NCBI RefSeq assembly: GCF_023349125.1
Contig: NZ_JAKIKT010000012.1
Location: 23,835 to 87,834, forward strand
Source of the DNA: Shewanella corallii
Lineage (GTDB): Bacteria; Pseudomonadota; Gammaproteobacteria; Enterobacterales; Shewanellaceae
Direction of reading: 5' to 3'
DNA length: 64,000 bases
Shown here: piece by piece, positions 8,980-16,642 of the stretch
Layout of the letters: each line of letters begins with the position of its first letter
Position numbering within the stretch: the stretch's first letter is position 1
Notes under the pieces: generated by a model
The model's database searches: none
Told to the model about the DNA's origin: nothing
The model's input: the letters and a program-made list of their open reading frames with translations, nothing else
Made by a program: the position numbers and the translations under genes

Positions 8980-9369
8980 AAAGCACCTTGAAACGCGCCT
9001 TTAATGCAAAGGCACGGAAATTTAGGGAGAAGGCCTGCAACCCAGACTCCGGCCTGATAATGGCGCCAGTGAAGTCATGGTAAAAATGAGGTCAGGTTGA
9101 CTGAAAGCGAAAGCCAACATATTGAGGGATATAACTTATTTTCCCAAGAATGGGGCTTAAGCATTTCTCCCTGAAGTTAGACAGCAAATTTGCTGTGCTC
9201 AGTATATACCCAAGGCCCCCAAATTGGCGAGGGGCCACCTCACACAGATAACAAAGACCGAAGCCGCAACTGGACACACCTCAATACTATCTCCATCAAA
9301 ATCACTGGAGGCCGTCTCGCCGTACTCAGGCTTGACTATACTTAGGGTCAAATCAATTGGCGTGTAACT
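8980..9369. other. Divergent intergenic region paeA / diguanylate cyclase
   Basis: No convincing gene in 390 bp. It contains a perfect 16-bp palindrome at 9181-9196 (ACAGCAAATTTGCTGT) and a GGCCCC/GGGGCC inverted repeat at about 9213-9235. A TTGAC/GTCAA pair sits at 9331-9350, just before the start of the downstream gene. These are candidate regulatory sites only. Confidence 0.5.
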
Positions 9370-10200
9370 ATGGAAATACTGGCAATTACCATTGTATGCA
9401 TAGGTCTGAGCGGGCTGCTGAGCGCATTGTCCCCGGCATTTCAGATCATCCATATGTCAGATTACCAGCACAATGGTTGGATGGTTCTGCTCAGCATGAT
9501 CATGCTGTTCGTGCTGGGATATGTTGGGTTTGTCTGGGTATTGGCCAGTAAACAGGTAAACAGCGTCGACATGGTGGTGTCTGCCATATTTTGTGGTGGG
9601 GGTGGCTTCGTATACATAATCACCCGAATGAGTCGACAAACCATAGGTGACCTCAAACGTATCGCCGAACAAAAGCACTTCCTTGCCTATCATGACTCGC
9701 TGACCGGGCTGCCTAATCGACTGTACTTTTACGAACAGCTGGACCAGCTTATCGCCAATACTGACGCCAACTTTTGTTGCATGTTGGTGGATGTGGACAA
9801 CTTTAAACCTATCAATGACACCTATGGCCATGATCATGGCGACATGGTGCTGCAAACTATCGCCAAGCGTATGCAAAATACCATTCCCGAAGGTGCGGTA
9901 CCGGCACGTATTGGCGGTGATGAACTGGCAATTCTGTTGCCGGAATCAGATGTTGGACACGCAGTGGAAGTAGCGCAACAGATACAGTCCAAGCTGGCAC
10001 AGCCCTTTAATTGTGGTCGCTTTCAGGAGCCGATAGAAGCCAGTATAGGCATCGCGGCTTTTCCTCAGGATGGGCATGATAGAGAGACTCTGCTGGTCAG
10101 CGCTGATATCGCTATGTATCAGGCCAAACGCAGCACCCGCAGTTTTCAGGTATTTAATTCAGATATGGAACTCCCCAAAGCCGTCAACTATCACGAATAA
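9370..10200 (+). CDS. Membrane-bound diguanylate cyclase (GGDEF domain)
   Basis: Makes the second messenger cyclic di-GMP from two GTP. The 276-residue protein has two to three hydrophobic segments in its first 95 residues (around 1-25, 37-58 and 67-85), a linker, and a GGDEF domain from about 105 to 265. That domain shows DSLTGLPNR, DVDNFKPINDTYGHDHGD and the active-site motif GGDEL at 182-186. GGDEL is a functional variant. The RxxD inhibitory-site motif normally five residues before the active site is absent, so product inhibition by that route is unlikely. There is no recognised sensory domain apart from the membrane region. comM follows 30 bp downstream. Confidence 0.9.
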   Translation: MEILAITIVCIGLSGLLSALSPAFQIIHMSDYQHNGWMVLLSMIMLFVLGYVGFVWVLASKQVNSVDMVVSAIFCGGGGFVYIITRMSRQTIGDLKRIAEQKHFLAYHDSLTGLPNRLYFYEQLDQLIANTDANFCCMLVDVDNFKPINDTYGHDHGDMVLQTIAKRMQNTIPEGAVPARIGGDELAILLPESDVGHAVEVAQQIQSKLAQPFNCGRFQEPIEASIGIAAFPQDGHDRETLLVSADIAMYQAKRSTRSFQVFNSDMELPKAVNYHE

Positions 10201-10229
10201 GCGGCATCATCAGCAAAAGGATTTGAGAT

Positions 10230-11756
10230 ATGGCCATGGCCTGCGTTATTACCCGGGCGTTGTGCGGTGTGGATGCACCAGAGGTAACAGTGGAAGTACA
10301 CCTCAGCAACGGCTTACCAGCCTTCAGTCTCGTAGGACTTCCCGAAACATCGGTCAAAGAGTCCCGGGAACGGGTTCGCAGTGCCATCATCAATTCCGGC
10401 TTTGAGTTTCCCATGCGCCGGATAACTGTGAATCTGGCACCGGCCGAGTTACCCAAACAAGGGGGCCGATATGACCTGCCTATTGCGATAGGGATCTTGG
10501 CCGCATCAGGTCAAATTCCTCTGCAGTCGCTTAAAGACACAGAGTTTGCCGGAGAGCTGGCGCTGTCCGGAGAAGTGCGGGAATGCCCCGGAATGCTACC
10601 CATGGTGATTCAGTCTCAGGCTGCCAATCGCACGCTTATTCTGCCAGTTGGTAATCGGGCCGAAGCTGAGTTGGTGGGCTATCCCAAAGTCAGGTTTGCC
10701 ACTCATCTGCAGCAACTATCCGCTGCGCTGCATGGCCAACAGGAGTTTGCCGGTATCAGCCAGGATACCCAATGGATATCTACAACTCCTGCTACAGCCA
10801 TCAACTGTCTGAGTGATGTGATAGGCCAGTACCAGGCTAAACAGGCGCTGGAAATTGCAGCGGCCGGCAATCATAACCTGCTTTTTCTGGGCCCTCCGGG
10901 AACCGGTAAAACCATGCTGGCCAGCCGGATTATGGGACTGCTTCCTCAACTGGATTATGAGGAGGCTCTTGATGTTGCAGCGATTCATTCAGTAGCGGGA
11001 ATGAACACAGATCCCGGTCTGTTCTATCAAAGGCCCTTTCGGGCTCCTCACCACACTTCATCTTCCATATCGCTGGTGGGCGGAGGCGCTATTCCCAAGC
11101 CGGGCGAGATCTCCCTGGCCCACAGAGGAGTGCTGTTTCTGGATGAACTGACAGAGTTCCCCAGAAAAGTGCTGGATTGCTTGCGGGTGCCGATGGAAAC
11201 CGGTGAAGTCGTGATCTCCAGAGCTGCGGCCAAGCTGACCTTTGCCAGTAACTTTCAACTGATTGCCGCCATGAACCCCAGCCCCTGTGGCGATGCAGGC
11301 CCCCAAAGCCGGGCAACGCCTGAGCAGATAAGCCGTTACCTCTCCCGTTTGTCAGGGCCTTTCCTGGACAGATTTGATCTCAGTATCGATGTACCGCGTC
11401 TGCCAGCGGGCACATTGAGTGAAGCCAGAGAGAGCGGCGAAACCAGTGAGCAGGTTCGTGCCAGAGTATTGGCCGCCAGAGACACACAACTCGCCAGAGC
11501 CGGCGTGCTCAATTCAGCACTCAGTGGTAAGCAGCTGGAACAAACAACCGGATTGAGCCAACAGGATTTAAGGTTTCTGGAGCAGAGTGTGGAGAAACTG
11601 GGCCTGTCAGTGCGCAGTTTTCACCGACTGCAACGGGTGGCCCGCACCATAGCCGATCTGGATGGCGATGACAGAGTAGAGCGCAGGCACCTGGCAAGAG
11701 CTCTGGGATTCCGGGCCATGGACAGATTGCTCACCAGTCTGGCCCAAACTCGCTGA
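10230..11756 (+). CDS. comM: YifB/ComM family AAA+ ATPase
   Basis: Magnesium-chelatase-like AAA+ protein. In Vibrio and Haemophilus ComM is a branch-migration helicase that extends homologous DNA integration during natural transformation. The 508-residue product has the N-terminal ChlI-like domain (GLPETSVKESRERVRSAI, then NLAPAELPKQGGRYDL), Walker A GPPGTGKT at 221, Walker B FLDEL in GVLFLDELTEF, and the sensor segment AAMNPSPCGD. A C-terminal helical domain follows (VARTIADLDG). The length is normal and the ORF intact. The start MAMAC has an AGGATTTGAG-type ribosome site. Natural competence of this organism is not shown by this gene alone, as comM is widespread in non-competent species. Confidence 0.92.
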   Translation: MAMACVITRALCGVDAPEVTVEVHLSNGLPAFSLVGLPETSVKESRERVRSAIINSGFEFPMRRITVNLAPAELPKQGGRYDLPIAIGILAASGQIPLQSLKDTEFAGELALSGEVRECPGMLPMVIQSQAANRTLILPVGNRAEAELVGYPKVRFATHLQQLSAALHGQQEFAGISQDTQWISTTPATAINCLSDVIGQYQAKQALEIAAAGNHNLLFLGPPGTGKTMLASRIMGLLPQLDYEEALDVAAIHSVAGMNTDPGLFYQRPFRAPHHTSSSISLVGGGAIPKPGEISLAHRGVLFLDELTEFPRKVLDCLRVPMETGEVVISRAAAKLTFASNFQLIAAMNPSPCGDAGPQSRATPEQISRYLSRLSGPFLDRFDLSIDVPRLPAGTLSEARESGETSEQVRARVLAARDTQLARAGVLNSALSGKQLEQTTGLSQQDLRFLEQSVEKLGLSVRSFHRLQRVARTIADLDGDDRVERRHLARALGFRAMDRLLTSLAQTR

Positions 11757-11831
11757 GTGTTAGCCCGGATGACCTTACTCCCGTTCCATGGCATGCTGAA
11801 AGCAGATAAATAGCAAATGGAATTCGAACAG

Positions 11832-12491
11832 ATGACAACCTGGACGGATATGCTGGCAGCAGAGAAAAGTCAGCTCTATTTTATGGATACGCTGAAATAT
11901 GTGGCAGCCAGAAGAGCTGAGGGCATCACAGTCTACCCTCCCAAAGAGGAAGTATTCAGTGCCTTCACCATCACACCTTTTGAGACAGTAAAAGTCGTGA
12001 TTCTGGGGCAGGATCCTTACCACGGACCAGGACAGGCCCACGGTCTGTGTTTTTCAGTCAAGCCCGGTATTCAACCCCCACCTTCGCTGCAAAACATCTA
12101 TCAGGAGCTGGCCAGTGATATCCCCGACTTTCAAATACCAAATCACGGTTACCTGCAATCATGGGCCGAGCAGGGCGTACTCCTGCTCAACACTGTGCTG
12201 ACGGTCGAGGGTGGACAAGCGCACTCCCATAAGCATCTTGGCTGGGAGCAGTTTACCGACAGAGTCATTCAGCAGATTAACGACCACAGACAAGGAGTCA
12301 TTTTCATGCTCTGGGGGTCACATGCGCAGAAGAAGGGTCAGGTAATTAATTCACAAAAGCATATAGTACTCAAGGCACCTCACCCATCGCCTTTGTCTGC
12401 GCACAGAGGATTTTTCGGCTGCAGACATTTTTCCACAGCCAATCACATTCTGGCAGAAAGAGGAGAGTCGCAAATACTTTGGCAGCTATAG
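11832..12491 (+). CDS. ung: Uracil-DNA glycosylase (family 1)
   Basis: Removes uracil from DNA at the start of base-excision repair. The 219-residue product carries the water-activating motif GQDPYHGPGQAHGL (Asp61), the strand LLNTVLTV, and the DNA-minor-groove loop HPSPLSAHRGFFG with the catalytic histidine. Two ATGs are possible, 11817 and 11832. I prefer 11832 because a GGAA lies upstream of it, whereas nothing like a ribosome site precedes 11817; the alternative adds MEFEQ. The gene converges on the HD-GYP gene with only four bases between the stops. Confidence 0.95.
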   Translation: MTTWTDMLAAEKSQLYFMDTLKYVAARRAEGITVYPPKEEVFSAFTITPFETVKVVILGQDPYHGPGQAHGLCFSVKPGIQPPPSLQNIYQELASDIPDFQIPNHGYLQSWAEQGVLLLNTVLTVEGGQAHSHKHLGWEQFTDRVIQQINDHRQGVIFMLWGSHAQKKGQVINSQKHIVLKAPHPSPLSAHRGFFGCRHFSTANHILAERGESQILWQL

Positions 12492-12495
12492 TGCC

Positions 12496-13719
12496 CTAGT
12501 AGAAAGGTGAAGGGTCAACCTCTAGCGCTCCGGGAGTTACACCGCGCTCAATCTCAAGCTCAGATTTGAGTAGATCCACATAGGCCACCTGGGTATAGCG
12601 TTTGAGTTTAAGAGAGTAGAAACACTTCACTATGGGCTGACGCACCTCACGCCCATTGGTTTCCCATACAATCCCCACCCTGCCGTCGGATAACTCCACC
12701 AAAGAGCCGACCGGATACACTCCGACGCAACGGATAAACTCGTAAACCAGCTTCTGATCCAGGTGATGAGGCGTCAGGCTCAAAAGTATTTTAAAGGCCG
12801 ATGCCGGGCTCATTGCTTCTTTATAACAACGGGTCGCGGTCAAAGCATCATAGATATCGCAAATCCCACTCATACGCCCGTGCAGAGGGATCTCATCTCC
12901 CTTCAAACCATTGGGGTAGCCCCGCCCATCAAGCTTTTCATGGTGCATCAGGCACACATCTTTACTGATCTGATGCAAGTCAGGAGCTTCTGCAAGCGCA
13001 TCTATGGCATACACTTGATGCAGCTTCATATGCTCAAACTCTTCTTCGCTCAGTTTGCCTGGCTTATGCAGGATCTGGTTATCCACTTTGATTTTACCGA
13101 TATCATGCAAAATCCCCCCGACCGCCAACTGCTTTAATGTTGTGGCGTCAAAGCCCAGGTGACGCCCAAATGTCACCAGTAAAACCGCTACATTGACAGA
13201 ATGTTCGAGCAGATATGCGTCTTTACTTCTCAGCGCAGAGGCAAACTGCATCGCTCCGGCGTCAGACATCACAGACTCAATCAGATTGTCAGCCAGGGCT
13301 TCAAAGGGAGCGACTTCGATAGCTTTCCCTTCGAACACTTCACCCAATACCTTGCGGATTAATCCTTTGGCCTCAAATAACAGGTTTTTTGCCTTTTGCT
13401 GGCGCATCTGATTGGGCGCTAACCCTAGCTTCGTTTTAGTTTTGGCTCCCGCGCCAAACTTAACCTTGTCCTTTCCTCGCAACGAAGCAGTTGAGCCAGC
13501 TTTCTTAAGGCCACTGCCAGGCAAGGACTTTTCCGCATCGACCCAGACAAATCGAATACCGCTTTTGACCAGATGAGTGATGGCATCTTTATGCTTCAGC
13601 AAACCAGCATTCACTACTGTCACCTTACCCTGTTGATCGATCGCGGTGACGTACATACCCAATGCCAGGCGGGAAACCGGTAATTTAATCAAATCCGGAG
13701 ATTCGGCGACTGCGGTCAT
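12496..13719 (-). CDS. HD-GYP domain protein, probable c-di-GMP phosphodiesterase
   Basis: 407 residues: an N-terminal DUF3391-type domain (about 1-130, KLPVSRLALGMYV then GIRFVWVDAEKS), a central HD-GYP domain (about 150-310) and a C-terminal tail of roughly 90 residues. The metal and signature motifs are present: HSVNVAVL, HDIGKIKVDNQIL, HHEKLDGRGYPNGLKGDEI and DIYDALTATR. HD-GYP enzymes hydrolyse cyclic di-GMP to pGpG or GMP. The tail (VELSDGRVGIVWETNGRE) resembles those of other DUF3391/HD-GYP proteins in Shewanella and Vibrio. There is a GGAG ribosome site before the ATG. Activity is inferred from intact motifs; the input signal is unknown. It is near, but not in an operon with, the diguanylate cyclase at 9370. 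Confidence 0.88.
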   Translation of the reverse strand: MTAVAESPDLIKLPVSRLALGMYVTAIDQQGKVTVVNAGLLKHKDAITHLVKSGIRFVWVDAEKSLPGSGLKKAGSTASLRGKDKVKFGAGAKTKTKLGLAPNQMRQQKAKNLLFEAKGLIRKVLGEVFEGKAIEVAPFEALADNLIESVMSDAGAMQFASALRSKDAYLLEHSVNVAVLLVTFGRHLGFDATTLKQLAVGGILHDIGKIKVDNQILHKPGKLSEEEFEHMKLHQVYAIDALAEAPDLHQISKDVCLMHHEKLDGRGYPNGLKGDEIPLHGRMSGICDIYDALTATRCYKEAMSPASAFKILLSLTPHHLDQKLVYEFIRCVGVYPVGSLVELSDGRVGIVWETNGREVRQPIVKCFYSLKLKRYTQVAYVDLLKSELEIERGVTPGALEVDPSPFY

Positions 13720-14110
13720 TTAGTTCTCCATTTTGTCCTGACCCTATCTCAACCAACTTCCATAGTTTGAGGTCGAAAGCGGCAGCCATTGTACGAATCA
13801 TCAATCACTTAAGCACCGCTGCAAGTGTTACTTTGTGTATCTGGTATTCAACAGGCCATACCAGCCAAACTTAAGAATACAAATGGCAACATTTATATCA
13901 GCATGCCACTTATTCAATCCAATTACCGACATTCGTGTTAGTAAAAAGTATCGAATTCATCACGTTATTCCAGAAAACAGCAAAATATCCAGAAATTGAA
14001 GATATTTATTCTTCCTAAGCCGAATTTTTGTGTTGAAGACTGTTTCCACGCCATGGTATTGAGCAATACAAACTAATTTACTTACCACTGAAACACGTCA
14101 GGAATTCACT
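13720..14110. other. Divergent intergenic region HD-GYP / DUF969
   Basis: No gene seen in 391 bp, and it is AT-rich. One inverted repeat stands out, AAATATC-N11-GATATTT at 13983-14007, about 100 bp upstream of the DUF969 start. It could be an operator for the DUF969-DUF979-pcp operon. Confidence 0.45.
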
Positions 14111-14797
14111 ATGATCGACTTCTGGCCGCTAATCGGCGTTGTCATTATCACTCTGGGTTTGGCGCTTAAACTCAACACCCTGTTGGTGATCCTCAGCGCC
14201 GGTGTCGTCACCGGGCTGGTGGCTGATATCAGTCCCATGCAGATCCTCTCAATCCTTGGAGAATCATTCACCAATAACCGGTATATGTCCCTGTTTATAC
14301 TGGTTTTGCCCATGATTGGCGTACTGGAGCGTTTTGGCTTGCGGGAGCGTGCTGAGCAATTGATTGGCTCCATCAAGAACGCTTCTGCCGCCAGGGTACT
14401 CATGACCTACCTACTGCTGCGCAAAGTCACCAATGCCATGGGACTTAACCTGGGCGGCCATCCCTCCATGATCCGCCCTTTAGTAGCACCTATGGCGGAA
14501 GCCGCTGCAGAGAAGGGCCGTCATCCCCTCGCCGAAGATGAAAGCCAGAAGGTAAAAGCCCTGTCTGCCGCCAGTGAGAACTTTGGCAATTTCTTCAGCC
14601 AACTTTTGTTTATCGGTACCGGTGGCCTGCTGCTGATCAAAGGCGTGCTGGATGACAACGGTTTCCCGGTGAAACTTGAAGATATGTATATCTGGGCACT
14701 GCCTACGGCCATAGGCTCTGTGATTATCTTTGGCCTGTTTGCCTGGCGCGCAGATCGTCGCCTTAAGCAAGCTGCAAAACAGCAGGAAAACCAATAA
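14111..14797 (+). CDS. DUF969 membrane protein
   Basis: 228-residue integral membrane protein of the DUF969 family, with about five to six hydrophobic segments (roughly 4-24, 27-45, 56-75, 150-172, 192-212). A conserved loop NAMGLNLGGHPSMIRPLVAPMAEAAAE occupies the middle (quoted in pieces: LNLGGHPSMIRP, VAPMAEAAAE). The gene overlaps the next by one base (TAATG) and the pair is followed 14 bp later by pcp. DUF969 and DUF979 proteins are commonly encoded together and next to pyrrolidone-carboxylate peptidase. The likely role is one half of a two-subunit transporter for pyroglutamate, pyroglutamyl peptides or a related compound. The family has no firm function that I know of. Confidence 0.85.
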   Translation: MIDFWPLIGVVIITLGLALKLNTLLVILSAGVVTGLVADISPMQILSILGESFTNNRYMSLFILVLPMIGVLERFGLRERAEQLIGSIKNASAARVLMTYLLLRKVTNAMGLNLGGHPSMIRPLVAPMAEAAAEKGRHPLAEDESQKVKALSAASENFGNFFSQLLFIGTGGLLLIKGVLDDNGFPVKLEDMYIWALPTAIGSVIIFGLFAWRADRRLKQAAKQQENQ

Positions 14798-15702
14798 TGC
14801 TGGAATATATTTATCAAGCCACTGGCCTGCTGCTGATCGCCTTCGCACTGCAAACCTTTGCCGACACACATAATGCCAAACGACTGGGTACCGGTTTATT
14901 CTGGCTGGTTTATGGCTTGTCGTTCTGTCTTGGCCCATTTATTCCCAACTGGATGACCGGCCTGATGGTATTGGCGCTGACGCTTTTGGCTGCCGGCGGC
15001 TTTATGGGCACGGGCCAATATGGCCAAAGCAGTGCCGGGTTCCGCAAAGCAGGTGCTGAATCGCGGAAAAACAAATTGTTTATTCCCGCCATTCTGGTGC
15101 CAGTAGGGACGATTGCCTGGAGCCAGCTGACCTCTGAAAGTGCGCTGGTCGGTTTGGGGCTGAGCTCACTGCTGGCTCTCGGCGTAGCCTTGTGGATCAC
15201 CAAAGGCGAAGCAAAACAGAGCCTGCATGAAGGACGCCGCCTGATTGATGCCATTGGCTGGGCAGCGATTCTGTCGCAATTTCTCGCAGCACTGGGCTTT
15301 CTGTTCAGTCAGGCCGGCGTAGGTGAAACCGTCTCACAAATCGTCAAAGTGATAGTGCCGGACAACAATCTGCTGGCTTACGTCATGGCCTACACCCTGG
15401 GTATGGCACTGTTTACCATAGTGATGGGTAACGCCTTTGCCGCTTTCGCAGTGATTACTGCCGGTGTAGGTATTCCTTTGTTGATGGTCGATCAAGGCGG
15501 TAACCCTGCCATTATCGGCGTGCTGGGCATGTTGTCCGGCTATTGTGGCACCCTGATGACACCCATGGCCGCCAACTTCAATATGGTGCCCGCGGCCCTG
15601 CTGGAGCTAAAAAATAAAAATCAGGTGATATACACCCAGGTTGCGCCAGGCCTGTGTATGCTGGCACTGAATACTGCCCTGATGTACTTCCTGGCCTTCT
15701 GA
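14797..15702 (+). CDS. DUF979 membrane protein
   Basis: 301-residue membrane protein of the DUF979 family with about eight to nine hydrophobic stretches. A polar insert near residues 75-95 is rich in Gly, Gln and Arg, and the segment LSGYCGTLMTPMAANFNMVPAALLEL near the C-terminus looks like a helical hairpin found in secondary transporters (pieces: SGYCGTLMTPMAAN, NMVPAALLEL). It is translationally coupled to the DUF969 gene through TAATG. With DUF969 it resembles the split halves of ion-coupled carboxylate carriers, which is an inference from topology and context. pcp follows. Confidence 0.84.
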   Translation: MLEYIYQATGLLLIAFALQTFADTHNAKRLGTGLFWLVYGLSFCLGPFIPNWMTGLMVLALTLLAAGGFMGTGQYGQSSAGFRKAGAESRKNKLFIPAILVPVGTIAWSQLTSESALVGLGLSSLLALGVALWITKGEAKQSLHEGRRLIDAIGWAAILSQFLAALGFLFSQAGVGETVSQIVKVIVPDNNLLAYVMAYTLGMALFTIVMGNAFAAFAVITAGVGIPLLMVDQGGNPAIIGVLGMLSGYCGTLMTPMAANFNMVPAALLELKNKNQVIYTQVAPGLCMLALNTALMYFLAF

Positions 15703-15716
15703 GAAACGAGAGCAAT

Positions 15717-16355
15717 ATGAAAAAGATTCTGATCACTGGCTTTGAACCTTTTGGTGGCGCCAGCATTAACCCTGCGCTGGAAGCAGTAAAACGTTTAGAA
15801 GGACTAGCGCTAAATGGTGGCACTATCGTGACCTGCCAGGTACCAGTCGTCCGCTTTAAAGCTGTAGATGCGGTCATTAAAGCCATTGAAACCCACCAGC
15901 CTGACTGTGTGATCACTGTCGGCCAGGCTGCTGGCCGCGCCGGTATTACCCCTGAGCGAGTCGCTATCAATGTGGATGACTTCCGCATTCCCGACAATGA
16001 AGGCATTCAGGTTGTGGACCAGCCGATTGTGGAAGGCGGCCCAGACGCCTACTTCAGCACTCTGCCCATTAAAGCCATGACCAAGGCTATGCAGGACTGC
16101 GGCATTCCAGCTCAGGTCTCCAACACTGCAGGCACCTTCGTGTGTAACCACCTGTTTTACGGTGTTCAGCACTATCTGGGTGACAGTCATATCCGCCACG
16201 GTTTTGTGCATATCCCACTGCTGCCTGAGCAGGCAACCGATGGCAACCAGGCTGCCATGTCACTGGAAATGATCACAGAAGGATTGGCCATCGCCGCCCA
16301 GGCCGTTATCGACCATGAAGTGGATATCACCCAGGGCGCTGGCACGATTTGTTAG
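15717..16355 (+). CDS. pcp: Pyrrolidone-carboxylate peptidase (pyroglutamyl peptidase I)
   Basis: Cysteine peptidase of family C15 that removes an N-terminal pyroglutamate from peptides in the cytoplasm. The 212-residue product starts MKKILITGFEPFGG and carries the Glu of GITPERVAINVDD (about residue 81), Cys143 in GTFVCNHLFYG and His165 in GFVHIPLLPEQ, the known Glu-Cys-His triad. I start at the ATG at 15717, after a GAGAAACGAGAG ribosome site, rather than the in-frame upstream ATG inside DUF979. The position directly after DUF969-DUF979 suggests that the transporter imports its substrate or exports its product, 5-oxoproline. Confidence 0.95.
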   Translation: MKKILITGFEPFGGASINPALEAVKRLEGLALNGGTIVTCQVPVVRFKAVDAVIKAIETHQPDCVITVGQAAGRAGITPERVAINVDDFRIPDNEGIQVVDQPIVEGGPDAYFSTLPIKAMTKAMQDCGIPAQVSNTAGTFVCNHLFYGVQHYLGDSHIRHGFVHIPLLPEQATDGNQAAMSLEMITEGLAIAAQAVIDHEVDITQGAGTIC

Positions 16356-16385
16356 TCTGGCGAAAGTCATTGCCCTGGTGACTAT

Positions 16386-16412
16386 AAAAAGGCTGCCTTA
16401 GGCAGCCTTTTT
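16386..16412 (+). terminator. Terminator after pcp
   Basis: AAAAAGGCTGCC-TTA-GGCAGCCTTTTT, a rho-independent terminator 30 bp after the pcp stop. The remaining 230 bp to the next gene are AT-rich, with no gene seen. Confidence 0.9.
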
Positions 16413-16642
16413 ATTTCCGCGTTTGAAAACTTGCTTCAAAATTAAGTAAATACTCAAGTAAATCAATTGATATATTGAAATCAAGATTTCCTGTTTTTGT
16501 TTAAATTTTGCTTGTCGGATGAAAATGAATTGGACACAATCCAAGAGCTTAACCCTAAAAGCAACAAGGTTTTCACCAGACATTAATCCCGTCTGAACCG
16601 TGGACCTCCTCAAGCATTACAATAACAATCAGGAAATCAAAC

